64,000 nucleotides of DNA from Nostoc sp. CMAA1605 (GTDB lineage: Bacteria > Cyanobacteriota > Cyanobacteriia > Cyanobacteriales > Nostocaceae), in contig NZ_PJIZ01000019.1 of NCBI RefSeq assembly GCF_021596505.1, positions 1 through 64,000 on the forward strand, in the 5' to 3' direction. The notes beneath the pieces were generated by a model. That model saw nothing but the letters and a program-made list of their open reading frames with translations. It was not told the origin of the DNA and searched no databases. Both the position numbers and the translations under genes were made by a program. Shown piece by piece: positions 1-9,191 of this stretch (position 1 is the stretch's first letter; every line of letters begins with the position of its first letter).

Positions 1-562
1 CTAGCGCAGGCTTAGGAACAATGGGTTTTGGTCTACCCGCAGCCATTGGTGCTAAGGTGGCTTTCCCAGATGAGCAAGTCGTCTGTATTAGCGGTGATGC
101 TAGTTTCCAAATGTGTCTGCAAGAATTGGGAACTGCTGCACAATATGGTATTGGTGTCAAGACCATTATTGTGAATAATGGCTGGCAAGGAATGGTACGT
201 CAGTGGCAACAAGCCTTCCACGGCGAACGTTACTCATGTTCCAACATGGAAGTTGGGATGCCAGACATTGAATTATTAGCCCAAGCCTACGGAATTAAGG
301 GAATCATAGTCACAAAACGCGAGCAATTACAAGATGCGATCGCCCAAATGTTAGCCCATAATGGCCTGTAATTCTAGATGTCCACGTCACCAAAGACGAA
401 AACTGCTATCCAATGGTAGCCCCAGGCAAGAGCAATGCTCAAATGATTGGTCTACCCAAACAGCCACCAAAAGACAACATCGAAGCAGTGTATTGCAGCC
501 ATTGTGGCACCAAAAACGCCTCCAATCATAACTTCTGTTCTGAGTGCGGAACTAAGTTGTAA
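1..562 (+). pseudogene. ilvB: acetolactate synthase large subunit, 3' part, frameshifted
   Basis: This is the C-terminal part of a ThDP-dependent acetolactate synthase, the first common enzyme of branched-chain amino acid synthesis. The gene enters from the left edge, reading from base 3. The ThDP-binding segment GDASFQM...VNNGWQG and the following MVRQWQ are clear. The first frame stops at 371, but the next frame continues the same protein ([20 protein letters not shown]...) to the stop at 560-562. One G appears to be missing near 363-366, where HNGP is expected. The tail ends in a zinc-ribbon-like extension with two CxxC pairs (CSHC, CSEC). The cause may be a real one-base deletion or a sequencing error. 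Family assignment is sure; the functional state is not. Confidence 0.85.
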
Positions 563-566
563 TCAT

Positions 567-600
567 GTTGATTGTTGACTATTAACAGTCAACAATCAAC
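567..600 (+). terminator. stem-loop after ilvB
   Basis: A perfect 14-bp inverted repeat (567-580 with 587-600) and a 6-nt loop lie 4 bases after the ilvB stop. No strong T-run follows, so it may terminate weakly or protect the transcript end. Confidence 0.55.
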
Positions 601-697
601 ACAGTTGAGTAAAATCACACTAGCAAAACACCAAACCCATTGGTGTAAATTTTTGTCTACTCTCCACACCATAACGCCATTAAAACTGATAGCTGCT

Positions 698-1033
698 TTA
701 ATATCCGTCTAAAATGGCGTTTAAATTATAAATTGTCACTTCTATTTGTCGGGGATCAGGCAGTGGTATTGGTTCTAAACTTGCACTAATACCATTTTTT
801 ATTTCTCTCTCACATACTGCCAAGTGCAAGTCAAAATTTAATGCCCTCATAGTCTGTTGTGCTTGTTCCGCGTACCATTCTGGAACAACAGTAGTTAATA
901 TACTAGACTCAATCACTTCATAATCTACATCAATTTCTTCGGAATCTTCTCGAAGTTCGGGATGTATCTGGTCTATCACATTATTTAAGCTGGATGATGG
1001 TTGCTGATTTGTCTTCATGGGATAAAAGGGCAT
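698..1033 (-). CDS. hypothetical protein, 111 aa
   Basis: I do not recognise this protein. It is acidic in its N-terminal half (EDSEEIDVDYEVIE) and has no signal peptide, membrane segment or known motif that I can see. An internal Met at codon 6 (start at 1018) is an alternative start; no good ribosome binding site favours either. It stands alone, opposite in strand to its neighbours. It could be a lineage-specific gene of Nostoc-type genomes, and coding is likely rather than certain. Confidence 0.5.
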   Translation of the reverse strand: MPFYPMKTNQQPSSSLNNVIDQIHPELREDSEEIDVDYEVIESSILTTVVPEWYAEQAQQTMRALNFDLHLAVCEREIKNGISASLEPIPLPDPRQIEVTIYNLNAILDGY

Positions 1034-1266
1034 AAGCCATTAAAACTAATAGTTGGGATAGGTTGGCTGTGTTTAACTCTTACCTGATATTTCAAGGTAC
1101 TTTTCATAGTACCCATCGCCACAAAAATAATTGACTCTAAAAACTAAGACAGTTAAGCATTCCCAAACCTCAAACGCCCGTTGCTATTTCCTCCTCACAA
1201 GTTCTTCAATTTCTTTGCTTACCTTGAACATATAGATGGATCAAGGATGTTTACTGATTTAACGAT

Positions 1267-1455
1267 ATGAAAGACAATATGGATGTTTTAGAAGCTTTAA
1301 TTGATAAATTAACATTATCTGCCATTTTAGAGATGTTAGAGCGCATTTGTCATAAAAAAGCAGAAAATTTACGTAATCACTGGCAAGATGAGACATCTGC
1401 CAAACTTTGGGAAAAAGCAGCTAGACAGATAGAACAGATTAACGTTGATGTATAA
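1267..1455 (+). CDS. small hypothetical protein, 62 aa
   Basis: A short, predicted helical protein (MDVLEALIDKLTLSAILEML, then a charged Lys/Glu-rich second half) with one Cys and no recognisable domain. ATG at 1267 is the natural start, although no clear Shine-Dalgarno sequence precedes it. Composition looks protein-like and no better frame overlaps. The function is unknown. Confidence 0.5.
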   Translation: MKDNMDVLEALIDKLTLSAILEMLERICHKKAENLRNHWQDETSAKLWEKAARQIEQINVDV

Positions 1456-1971
1456 ATCCTAACTCATTGCGTCAGTACAAATAGTTTCTCGGAATGTTAA
1501 CGAGTCTTCTGACTGACGCACAACCTAGAGATGGGATATTTATGTCGGGCTTGCTGAATGATATTTATTGATATTTAATCAGTTAATTATTGATTTGTTT
1601 GAAATTAAAAATATCTAAATCTGTTATTCAATAAATATGGTTTACAAGAGATTTATTTGGATAAAAAGCACATAATCACATCGTTTTAGTGCTATTTTAA
1701 TTCACCAAAAAATATTTTATTTAGACATAATCTTGTCACTTTTGACAGGTTATATTAAAACAGTAGGTACTCAAATAGTAGAGGAATAAATTTTATATTC
1801 CCTAAGATATAAATGATTCAATTTCATGGCATCCAACTGGGAAATTGATTCATGTATATTGCTGCGGCTATATAAATTTACTTCCTATCTGTGCAGTAGC
1901 CATCAGTAAAAACTTTTTTGTTGAGTCATTTCACAAAAAAGTCCGATTTTCTATAACCATCCCCAATTGAC
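1456..1971. other. AT-rich intergenic region with a long hairpin
   Basis: No gene is visible here. TGCGTCAGT at 1468-1476 pairs with ACTGACGCA at 1512-1520, and a small inner CTCG/CGAG stem lies between them, giving a cruciform-like structure just after the 62-aa gene. The rest is AT-rich and probably carries the promoter of the DUF2808 gene. A further imperfect inverted repeat (around TTCAATTTC and GAAATTGATT) lies near 1815-1855. Confidence 0.4.
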
Positions 1972-2502
1972 ATGAATAACCTTTCACATCTGTGTAAAAC
2001 CTTATTGGTTACTACAGGAATATGTTTATTTGCTGTTCCTGGATCTGCAATATTAGCCTTAGCGCAAACACCAAAACTGCTGTCTACGGCTACAACTTAT
2101 AATCATACGAGTGCTTGGGACTCAACTTATTATTTCACCGTTACAGTACCAACTACTGCTACCCCATTACAAACGATCGCCCTGACTCAAATTACAGGTT
2201 TAGAAGCGATTGATTTTGATTCGCAAGCAAGTTACGCCTTTACTGGGACAAGCGATCGCCAAGGTGAAAAACTGGGAATTTCCCTAGCTAAAGGTAGTCA
2301 ACCCCAAACAGTGATTGTCAATCTCAACCAAGCGATCGCCCCAGGACAAACAGTCACTATTGCACTCAAACCTTTACGTAATCCTCAGTACGAAGGGGTA
2401 TATCAATTTCGAGTCCAGAGTCTAGCCGCAGACAAACAAACCAGTAACTATGGGCTAGGTACTGCCCGTCTACAATTCTATGGTGTTGTAGATACTGAAT
2501 GA
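1972..2502 (+). CDS. DUF2808 family secreted protein
   Basis: A 176-residue protein with an N-terminal signal peptide: a hydrophobic stretch and a likely cleavage after ALA near residue 31. A beta-rich domain follows, of the type called DUF2808 in cyanobacteria (TVTVP, LTQITGLEAIDF, then FTGTSDRQGEKLGISLAKG). It is probably exported to the periplasm or outer surface; the molecular function is unknown. The gene is monocistronic, with a very strong terminator immediately downstream and an AT-rich region of about 500 bp upstream. The family call rests on remembered sequence character, not on a search. Confidence 0.8.
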   Translation: MNNLSHLCKTLLVTTGICLFAVPGSAILALAQTPKLLSTATTYNHTSAWDSTYYFTVTVPTTATPLQTIALTQITGLEAIDFDSQASYAFTGTSDRQGEKLGISLAKGSQPQTVIVNLNQAIAPGQTVTIALKPLRNPQYEGVYQFRVQSLAADKQTSNYGLGTARLQFYGVVDTE

Positions 2503-2513
2503 TTGACCATCCG

Positions 2514-2553
2514 AATTTGAGATTTTAGATTCAATCTAAAATCTCAAATTTTT
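2514..2553 (+). terminator. Rho-independent terminator after the DUF2808 gene
   Basis: A near-perfect 18-bp inverted repeat (2514-2531 with 2533-2550) is followed by a T-run (2549-2553). It lies 11 bases after the stop codon. The T-run is on the plus strand only, so it serves the upstream gene. Confidence 0.85.
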
Positions 2554-2598
2554 CGACCATACATCTTGGATTTTGAATTTTGGGTGACGCTGGGGCTG

Positions 2599-3267
2599 CT
2601 AATCAAAAGAGTAACCTGCAAAGAAAATCTCTACAGGTTGATTTTCAATGTACATCACAATATATCTTCCTTCACCACGATTGATACTGTCCCAAAATGT
2701 TTCCCAAGCTTTTCGGTTTGCTTCTTCTATGAGAATAGATATCACCATTTCTCGCGTTGGTTTATCAGTACCAAATAGTTCAATTAACTCATTTTCGGAT
2801 ACAGGAGAAACAGCCCCAGCCTGGGGAAATATAGAAATTTCCTCCATATCTAAAATAGAACTTGTTCCCTCTTCTGCGTATTCATCTAACACAGCTTCTA
2901 TCGCTGCTTGAACACTACTGCACTTTGCGATTAACTCTTCGGGAGATTCGCTAGGACTCCAACTTTTTGACCATGTCACTAAGTCAAATATAGAACTTCT
3001 AGCTTCAGATCCATATTCATTCCAGACAGCTTCTATTGCTTTTTCGACAGTACCGTATTCTGTAAGTAACTCTTCGGGAGATTTTATCGATTGACTAGGG
3101 TTGCTAGATTCTTGGAGAAAACTTTTCACCAAATTTGCTGCATCATCATGGAACCATGCAGCCCTGCCAAAGCGACCGGCGCGGAATTCTTGTTCACGCA
3201 AAGTCTGTAAAACGGAGTTAATATTTGCATCATAAGAAGCAAAGTAATGCCAAGGATTACCGCCCAT
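2599..3267 (-). CDS. hypothetical protein with internal repeats, 222 aa
   Basis: An acidic, soluble protein that begins MGGNPWHYF and continues with an N-terminal module of about 50 residues rich in aromatic residues. From about residue 65 there are two clear tandem repeats of about 50 residues. The first has SPEELLTEYGTVEKAIEAV and EARSSIFDL; the second has SPEELIAKCSSVQAAIEAV and EGTSSILDM. A weaker third unit begins SENELIELFGTD. The N-terminal pattern resembles a cyanobacterial family of unknown function that I have seen in various contexts, but I cannot name a domain. ATG at 3267 fits the N-terminal pattern. The gene sits alone. Confidence 0.7.
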   Translation of the reverse strand: MGGNPWHYFASYDANINSVLQTLREQEFRAGRFGRAAWFHDDAANLVKSFLQESSNPSQSIKSPEELLTEYGTVEKAIEAVWNEYGSEARSSIFDLVTWSKSWSPSESPEELIAKCSSVQAAIEAVLDEYAEEGTSSILDMEEISIFPQAGAVSPVSENELIELFGTDKPTREMVISILIEEANRKAWETFWDSINRGEGRYIVMYIENQPVEIFFAGYSFD

Positions 3268-3334
3268 AAAGTCCCTGAATAGTTTTTGATTAACAAATTA
3301 ACTAACTGTGTTAATTTGGCACCAGTATAATTCC

Positions 3335-5626
3335 TTACTCAATTTTTTGGCGGGCGGCGGCTAAGAGTAAACGCTGTTCAGCACGAGCGATCGCCTGATA
3401 TGTTTGTTCTAGGGCTTCTGGTTCTACGGAAATAGAAGTAATTCCCCACTGCACTAGTTGATCAATGATTTCTGGATAAATAGCTGGTGCTTGGCCACAG
3501 ATAGAACAAGGTATTCCTGCGGCTTTTGACATTTGGATGAGTTGAGCAATTGCAGCTAGTACCGCCGGGTGGCGTTCATTGAATACTCTTGTTAATTGGG
3601 TTTGTTCGCGGTCTACCCCTAAAATTAATTGTGTCAGGTCATTGGAACCGATGGAAATACCAGCAACCCCAGCTTTGACATATTCAGGTAGTAAAAACAA
3701 GACGCTGGGGACTTCTGCCATCATCCACAATTGAAACTGGGGTATTTGAGTTAGTCCCATTTGCTCAACTTTTTGTTGACAGTAAGTAAATTCAGGAACA
3801 CTGCGAACAAAGGGTAAGAGTAGGTTAATGTTGCTATAGCCAGCTTTTTGGACATTGGCGATCGCACTCAATTCTAAATCAAATACAGCCGCGTCTTGGA
3901 TATAGCTGAATGTGCCGCGATCGCCTAAACTTGAGGTGACTGTGGAAGATCCACTAGTTGACGATAATTCGTGCGATCGCCAGTCTAAGGAGCGATAAAA
4001 AACTGGTTTAGGCGCGAAAGCACGGGCAAATTCTGTAATTTTTTCAGTTAAATACGCCAATAATTCTGATTTTCGTCCCTCTATCACCCAAAAATGAGGA
4101 TGTTGTCCTTTGAGGAGTGGGACTAGCATGAGTTCCGAGCGTAATAATCCTACGCCATCTACAGGTAATTTTTTTACTTGCTCGATTAAACTCGACTGAC
4201 TCAAATTAACCAACAGTTGGGTAGCAATCATTGGTAAGTGAGAAGTAACAACAGTTTGATGGGAAGGCGAGGGGAGTAAGAAGGGGGAAGTTTGCTGTTG
4301 AGGTTCTTCCTCGCTTATTTCAGCATCTCTGAGGCGATAAACTTCTCCACGATTGCCATCCACTAATAAACGTTCTCCATTTTGAATAATTACTGTAGCA
4401 TCCGTTGTACTCACTACAGCCGGAATAGCCAATTCTCTGGCTAAAATTGCTGCATGACTGGTCAAACCTCCCTGTGCTGTCACTAAACCCCCTGCCTGTT
4501 GCAAGAGTGGCAACCAGTCTGGTGTAATCTTAGGTACTACTAATATTACGCCCTTGGGTATTTGTTCTGGTTTTAATTGGGTATTTGTGACTACATGAGC
4601 ATAGCCTGTCACCCTGCCTCCCGCAGCACCTATACCTTTGAGAGTTTGCAAATTGGGAATTGCTAATTGGGGGGTGTTGACTTGGGTGATGTAAAGATTT
4701 TGACTGTTGGCTTCCTCTGCAATTGTCCAATCAATTGTAAAGTTATTACCCAATTCACTCACCAGTTGATGACCAAGGGTGATGACTTGTTGTAAAAATT
4801 CTTCTGGTAAAGCGTATTGTTGCTGTTGCGCTTCTTCCACTAAATAGATTTGAGGAATGCTGTGGTGAATGCTTAAGGTTGGTGTTTCGTGACTCAAGCG
4901 ATAAGCCAGGATTTTATTCCCTAAATGCTTTTGTAAGACTACACCTGTATCTGGCTGGATGTAGTAAGTATCTGGTAAAACTTCACCTTGGGCGATCGCA
5001 TTTCCTAATCCGCAAGTAGCTTCAATTGTCCAGCCTGCGGGATTCACCCTCAGCACGCCACTAGCAGCCGCATTTGTGACTGGTTGAATTAAAACAGCTA
5101 AATTCAGTTGCTGTAGATTAATCTCCAGACGTTGCCAACAAAATAGACTTTTCGCGGAAAATAATTGACTCCAGATAGATTTTAACGCCCTAGCGATCGC
5201 CACTTCATCACAGTGACAAAAACTGGACTCTAGCAATCCTGAAGTGTTTCGCACTTTGGGTATAGCTAAACTTGGACGTAAAATTAAATACTCTGTTTGC
5301 CATGCGTTCGCTGCTGACAAGATTGTACTCACCCAGTCAGATGGTACATTAGCACTGAGAATTTCTTGACGCAAACGACTAGCTACTTGCTGGAGTTGTC
5401 GCCAGTTGCCGACATCTAAGTGTAAAGAAGAATGGGGTAAGTTGGCGACTAACGACTCAGTGGTATTAATGGTTTCTAAAAATAGTCGCATGAATTCTTC
5501 CGACACCACAAAACCAGAGATTACCGGGTAGCCACGTTGTCTGAGTCTACTCAAGTAGAATGCTTTCTCACCTACCTTGGTGCGGTCTTGTAGTTTGATT
5601 TGGTCTAACCAGTAGAGTCTATCCAC
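3335..5626 (-). CDS. PEP synthase / PPDK-like protein
   Basis: A 763-residue protein with the three-domain order of phosphoenolpyruvate synthases. It has an N-terminal ATP-grasp-like domain (residues about 10-330), a swivelling phosphohistidine domain with GGLTSHAAILARELAIPAV (His near residue 390), and a C-terminal PEP/pyruvate TIM barrel with SIGSNDLTQL near 660 and the catalytic-Cys motif CGQAP near 707. The N-terminal domain looks degenerate: the usual RSSATxED loop is replaced by LRPSLAIPKV, and the barrel motif before the catalytic region is also altered. It may therefore be a divergent PpsA homologue with changed activity rather than housekeeping PpsA. Start ATG 5626 gives the expected N-terminus. 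Confidence 0.8.
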   Translation of the reverse strand: MDRLYWLDQIKLQDRTKVGEKAFYLSRLRQRGYPVISGFVVSEEFMRLFLETINTTESLVANLPHSSLHLDVGNWRQLQQVASRLRQEILSANVPSDWVSTILSAANAWQTEYLILRPSLAIPKVRNTSGLLESSFCHCDEVAIARALKSIWSQLFSAKSLFCWQRLEINLQQLNLAVLIQPVTNAAASGVLRVNPAGWTIEATCGLGNAIAQGEVLPDTYYIQPDTGVVLQKHLGNKILAYRLSHETPTLSIHHSIPQIYLVEEAQQQQYALPEEFLQQVITLGHQLVSELGNNFTIDWTIAEEANSQNLYITQVNTPQLAIPNLQTLKGIGAAGGRVTGYAHVVTNTQLKPEQIPKGVILVVPKITPDWLPLLQQAGGLVTAQGGLTSHAAILARELAIPAVVSTTDATVIIQNGERLLVDGNRGEVYRLRDAEISEEEPQQQTSPFLLPSPSHQTVVTSHLPMIATQLLVNLSQSSLIEQVKKLPVDGVGLLRSELMLVPLLKGQHPHFWVIEGRKSELLAYLTEKITEFARAFAPKPVFYRSLDWRSHELSSTSGSSTVTSSLGDRGTFSYIQDAAVFDLELSAIANVQKAGYSNINLLLPFVRSVPEFTYCQQKVEQMGLTQIPQFQLWMMAEVPSVLFLLPEYVKAGVAGISIGSNDLTQLILGVDREQTQLTRVFNERHPAVLAAIAQLIQMSKAAGIPCSICGQAPAIYPEIIDQLVQWGITSISVEPEALEQTYQAIARAEQRLLLAAARQKIE

Positions 5627-6102
5627 TCAATTTTTTGCAGATCATTGATTTAGTTTAAAACAGGAATAGGCAATGGAAAGTAGAGAGTAGGGGCGTAAAA
5701 TTTAGGTTGGTCAAGGTGTAGGGGTATCAACATCCACAAGTGACAAGGTAGAAGTTAAAAGGCAAACAATCATCCTTGTTTACTTTTTCCCTTGGCTTTT
5801 TTATATTTTATTTGTATTATTTATTACCTTTAATCTGGTTTTGGCAAAGAAAACAGGTTATAACGAATCAGCCTTTTCCAAACGGCACGCAATTTTTCTA
5901 GGAAAGTTTTGAAAAATTCATATACCCATACACAATAGTAAAAGGCTATCTCAATCAAAGAAAAGTAGCAAATGAGTGTGAAGTAACTTTTCCCCAACTC
6001 TCTACTCCCACTCCCTAATTACACTTATTCGCTGATCATAAAACAAGTATCATAATTCATCAATTAATCTAGAAGAAAGTCTTTCTTATATATGTAATCA
6101 AA
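5627..6102. other. intergenic region between divergent genes
   Basis: This 476-bp region separates the minus-strand PEP-synthase-like gene from the plus-strand MgtC gene, so it should hold both promoters. It is AT-rich, with a short run of C/T-rich repeat (actccc). No RNA gene or convincing operator is visible. Confidence 0.4.
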
Positions 6103-6561
6103 GTGTTAAACACTTACGAACTTGCACCTAATGATATACTCAACATGATTTTTCGGCTGAGTTTAGCTTTAATGAGTGGCGCAGTCATTGGCTTAGAACG
6201 AGAAATCCGTCAAAAACCAGCCGGATTAAGAACTCATATGCTGGTAAGTATTGGTGCGGCTATGTTGACTTTAGTACCATTGCAAATCAGTACATCCGCA
6301 TCGATATCGGAAGTGATCAGTCGAGTTATTCAAGGTGTGGCTACGGGTGTAGGGTTCTTGGGTGCTGGTGAAATTGTGCGTGAATCTTCCCAAGCATCAC
6401 ATCGTTTGGAAATTCGAGGGTTAACATCAGCCGCAGCCATTTGGGTTTCAGCCGCATTGGGAATTGTGGCTGGCTGTGGGTTATGGCCATTAAGTTTGAT
6501 TGCTACGTGCCTAACTTTTGTGATTCTCAAATTTTTTAAAACTTGGGAAAATGGAAAATAG
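6103..6561 (+). CDS. MgtC/SapB family membrane protein
   Basis: A 152-residue integral membrane protein with the MgtC signature: GAVIGLEREIRQKPAGLRTHMLVSIGAA, then GVGFLGAGEI, then RGLTSAAAIWVSAALG. Four or five membrane helices are evident. Relatives are linked to survival at low magnesium and to modulation of F-type ATPase, but the exact role is unknown here. This copy lacks the soluble C-terminal domain found in some MgtC proteins and ends shortly after the last helix. The start is GTG at 6103; an internal ATG at 6145 would shorten it by 14 residues but would still keep the first helix. Confidence 0.85.
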   Translation: MLNTYELAPNDILNMIFRLSLALMSGAVIGLEREIRQKPAGLRTHMLVSIGAAMLTLVPLQISTSASISEVISRVIQGVATGVGFLGAGEIVRESSQASHRLEIRGLTSAAAIWVSAALGIVAGCGLWPLSLIATCLTFVILKFFKTWENGK

Positions 6562-6675
6562 TTAAATTTTAACTGTCAGCATTTTTCCTATGTCTTGATA
6601 TATACAAGTCACAGTCAACGTGAAACAATCAAAACAGAGTGCAAATTTGATTGCTTACATTACTTCGAGACTGTA

Positions 6676-8310
6676 ATGTTATCTAGACATCCCTTAAAGT
6701 TTTTTACCAGAGTTATATTATCTTGTCTGCTAAGTCTTGCAACGATCGCACTTTTTGATCAACCCTATGCGATCGCGGCTGATTTGGTAAATTCCCATCA
6801 AGCAAACAATCCCATAATTATCGAAAATCAAAAAGTTGGGACTACAGCTTGGCAATTGACTAATCCAGCGACTAGACGAGAAATAGAGGGTTATGCTTCC
6901 CTGACTAGTGTGAATCGCGGCGATACAATTAAGTTATTTGTCAATACTAGAGAGCCAAACTACACCATAGAAATCTTTCGCATGGGTTGGTATGGTGGTG
7001 CTGGTGGTAGGCAAATGGCTGCCGCGATTAAAAGAGTAGGAGTCAAACAACGACCGCCAATTATCGATCAAGCTACTGGTCTGATTGAATGTGACTGGAA
7101 AGATCCATACATTCTCAAAATCCCCTATAGTCCTCAAGACCCGACACAATGGGCTAGTGGTTTTTACTTAGCTAAACTCACTGCTGGTAAAAGTGGTAAG
7201 CAAAGTTACATTATTTTTGTGGTGCGTGATGACTCTCGCCCTGCTGATATCCTCTTTCAATCCAGTGTCACGACTTATCAAGCCTACAATAATTGGGGCT
7301 GGATGTCTCTGTATCGCTGGAACAGTCGCGGTAAAAAAGCCTTCAAAGTTTCCTTTAACCGTCCTTATGCTGCTAGTCCCAACTCAGCCGCAGCCTATGG
7401 AGTAGGTGCAGGAGAGTTTTTAACCAATTTACAACCCAAAAGAAGAACTTCTAGTGCAGGTTGGGAATACAACATGGTGAGGTGGCTAGAACGTTCTGGT
7501 TATGATGTCACTTATGTTACAAACATCGATACCCACGAAAATCCTCTAGATATTAATACTACCAAGCCCATGCTATGGCTGCACAAGGTCTTTCTTTCCG
7601 TTGGACATGATGAATATTGGTCATCTCAGATGCGGCAAAATGTGGAAACGGCGAGGGATTATGGCTTAAATTTGGGATTTTTCTCTGCTAATACGTGCTA
7701 CTGGCAAATACGTTTAGAACCTAGTGCTATTACCAAAGAAATGAACCGTACTATTGTTTCTTACAAAGAAGATGCGGCATTAGATCCTTTTGCCAGAGAT
7801 AAAAATCCTACAAACGATTTTTTAGTGACAACTCTTTGGCGTAGCAAACCTGTGAATCGTCCAGAAGAAGCACTGATTGGAGTGATGTATGAAACATTTC
7901 AAGTGAATGCTGACATTATTTTAAATAACACCGCGCCAGATTGGTTACTAGCTGACACACAACTAGATCAGAATCATGGTGCAATGTCGGTGCAGAGTAG
8001 TCAAAAAACCAACCCTAACCAAATGCGTCTAAAGGGGCTTTTAGGCTACGAAGTTGATCGAATGTTTCGCTACGCCCCAACTAATACAATTCGTCTAGCC
8101 CATTCACCTTATCGATACAATGGTAAAACTAGATACTCAGATATGACTATATACACTGCCGATTCTGGCGCACTAGTATTTGCTACTGGTTCTATACAGT
8201 GGAGTTGGGGTCTAGATGATTACAACGCACCAAAATTACACCCCTCTGTCTTAAATCCCGATGCACAGGCCATAACTCGGAATGTTCTCAATCGGATGAT
8301 TGGGAAATAG
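6676..8310 (+). CDS. secreted N,N-dimethylformamidase beta-subunit-like protein
   Basis: A 544-residue protein from ATG 6676, chosen because it starts a proper signal peptide (MLSRHPLKFFTRVILSCLL..., cleavage near AIAA). An upstream TTG at 6595 is less likely. The mature part matches the family of the large subunit of N,N-dimethylformamidase: MGWYGGAGGRQM, SSVTTYQAYNNWG, YDVTYVTNIDTHENP, VGHDEYWSSQMR, FFSANTCYWQIR and a C-terminal GSIQWSWGLDDY. The enzyme family hydrolyses small amides using iron held by Tyr and Glu. The substrate here is unknown and an exported form is unusual for a catabolic amidase. It lies just after mgtC on the same strand. Confidence 0.75.
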   Translation: MLSRHPLKFFTRVILSCLLSLATIALFDQPYAIAADLVNSHQANNPIIIENQKVGTTAWQLTNPATRREIEGYASLTSVNRGDTIKLFVNTREPNYTIEIFRMGWYGGAGGRQMAAAIKRVGVKQRPPIIDQATGLIECDWKDPYILKIPYSPQDPTQWASGFYLAKLTAGKSGKQSYIIFVVRDDSRPADILFQSSVTTYQAYNNWGWMSLYRWNSRGKKAFKVSFNRPYAASPNSAAAYGVGAGEFLTNLQPKRRTSSAGWEYNMVRWLERSGYDVTYVTNIDTHENPLDINTTKPMLWLHKVFLSVGHDEYWSSQMRQNVETARDYGLNLGFFSANTCYWQIRLEPSAITKEMNRTIVSYKEDAALDPFARDKNPTNDFLVTTLWRSKPVNRPEEALIGVMYETFQVNADIILNNTAPDWLLADTQLDQNHGAMSVQSSQKTNPNQMRLKGLLGYEVDRMFRYAPTNTIRLAHSPYRYNGKTRYSDMTIYTADSGALVFATGSIQWSWGLDDYNAPKLHPSVLNPDAQAITRNVLNRMIGK

Positions 8311-8361
8311 GGAGAAAAAGGCAAAATGCAAAAGGTAAAAGTTGAAAAGATGCTTTTGTTT

Positions 8362-8958
8362 TTACTTTTCTGGTATGCCAATTGGCGATAAACCAGCGAT
8401 CGCCCTTAAGTTTTGGCAACGGATTAAGTCAATAAAATTTAAAGTAGAATTCCCTTCGATTTTATTGACTGTTTCAATGGCAGAGAGTAAATGTTGAGCT
8501 GCTGCGGTTTCTGTGTAACCCCGTCTTTGGGCAACTTTAATCGCTGCTAAATCAGCATTAATCTCAGATTCTTGAGATTTATTAGTCCCCCAAATGCGAA
8601 CCATGGCGATCGCACTTAATCCCCCAGCCACCGCCACACCCACCACATCTGATTGGCTTAACTCCACAAATGCACCAACTAATCCAGCCAAAGCTACACC
8701 TTGATAAACATCAGGTTTAAACCATCTCACCCCTGTTAACCAAGCAACTTTTTGCAACAACAGCAAATCTCGTTGAGGCTTTGATAGTCGCCCCCACAAA
8801 TCAAAGTTAATATATATCGGTCGTTCCCGATTCCAAGGAAAAGGAAATGACACATCTATTACCTTGGGCTGTTCTGGTTTACTGACAATCTTCGTAGTCA
8901 TACGCCCAGAAGCAGGCATCACATCGAATAAACGACGAATCTCTATGTTGGATTCCAT
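8362..8958 (-). CDS. DUF3318 domain-containing protein
   Basis: A 198-residue protein of a conserved cyanobacterial family (DUF3318). The N-terminal half carries the conserved run with FPFPWNRERPIYINFDLW and LLLLQKVAWLTG. The middle has two hydrophobic segments (VALAGLVGAFVEL, VVGVAVAGGLSAIAMV), suggesting membrane association. The C-terminal part is helical and charged (NADLAAIKVAQRRGYTETAAAQHLL). The function is unknown. It stands alone, with a heptamer repeat array directly upstream of the start. Confidence 0.75.
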   Translation of the reverse strand: MESNIEIRRLFDVMPASGRMTTKIVSKPEQPKVIDVSFPFPWNRERPIYINFDLWGRLSKPQRDLLLLQKVAWLTGVRWFKPDVYQGVALAGLVGAFVELSQSDVVGVAVAGGLSAIAMVRIWGTNKSQESEINADLAAIKVAQRRGYTETAAAQHLLSAIETVNKIEGNSTLNFIDLIRCQNLRAIAGLSPIGIPEK

Positions 8959-8959
8959 T

Positions 8960-9110
8960 GGTTAATAGTCATTAGTCATTAGTCATTAGTCATTAGTCAT
9001 TAGCACTTCTTCTACCTTGTCTGCCTTGTCTCCTCCCCATGCCCCATGCCCCATTCCCAATTCCCCAGTCTCCAATCCCCAATCCCCAATCCCCAATCCC
9101 CATCCCCAGT
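8960..9110. repeat. short tandem repeat arrays (TTAGTCA, CCCCATG, CCCCAAT types)
   Basis: Four or more copies of the 7-mer TAGTCAT are followed by CCCCATGCC-type and then CCCCAATCC-type runs. These short tandemly repeated repetitive sequences are typical of Nostoc-group intergenic DNA. Confidence 0.85.
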
Positions 9111-9191
9111 ACCAACGTATTCTATGATGTATTGTAAGAAACTTATTTTTCTGAATTACGAATTACGAATTACTAACTACAAATTATACTA

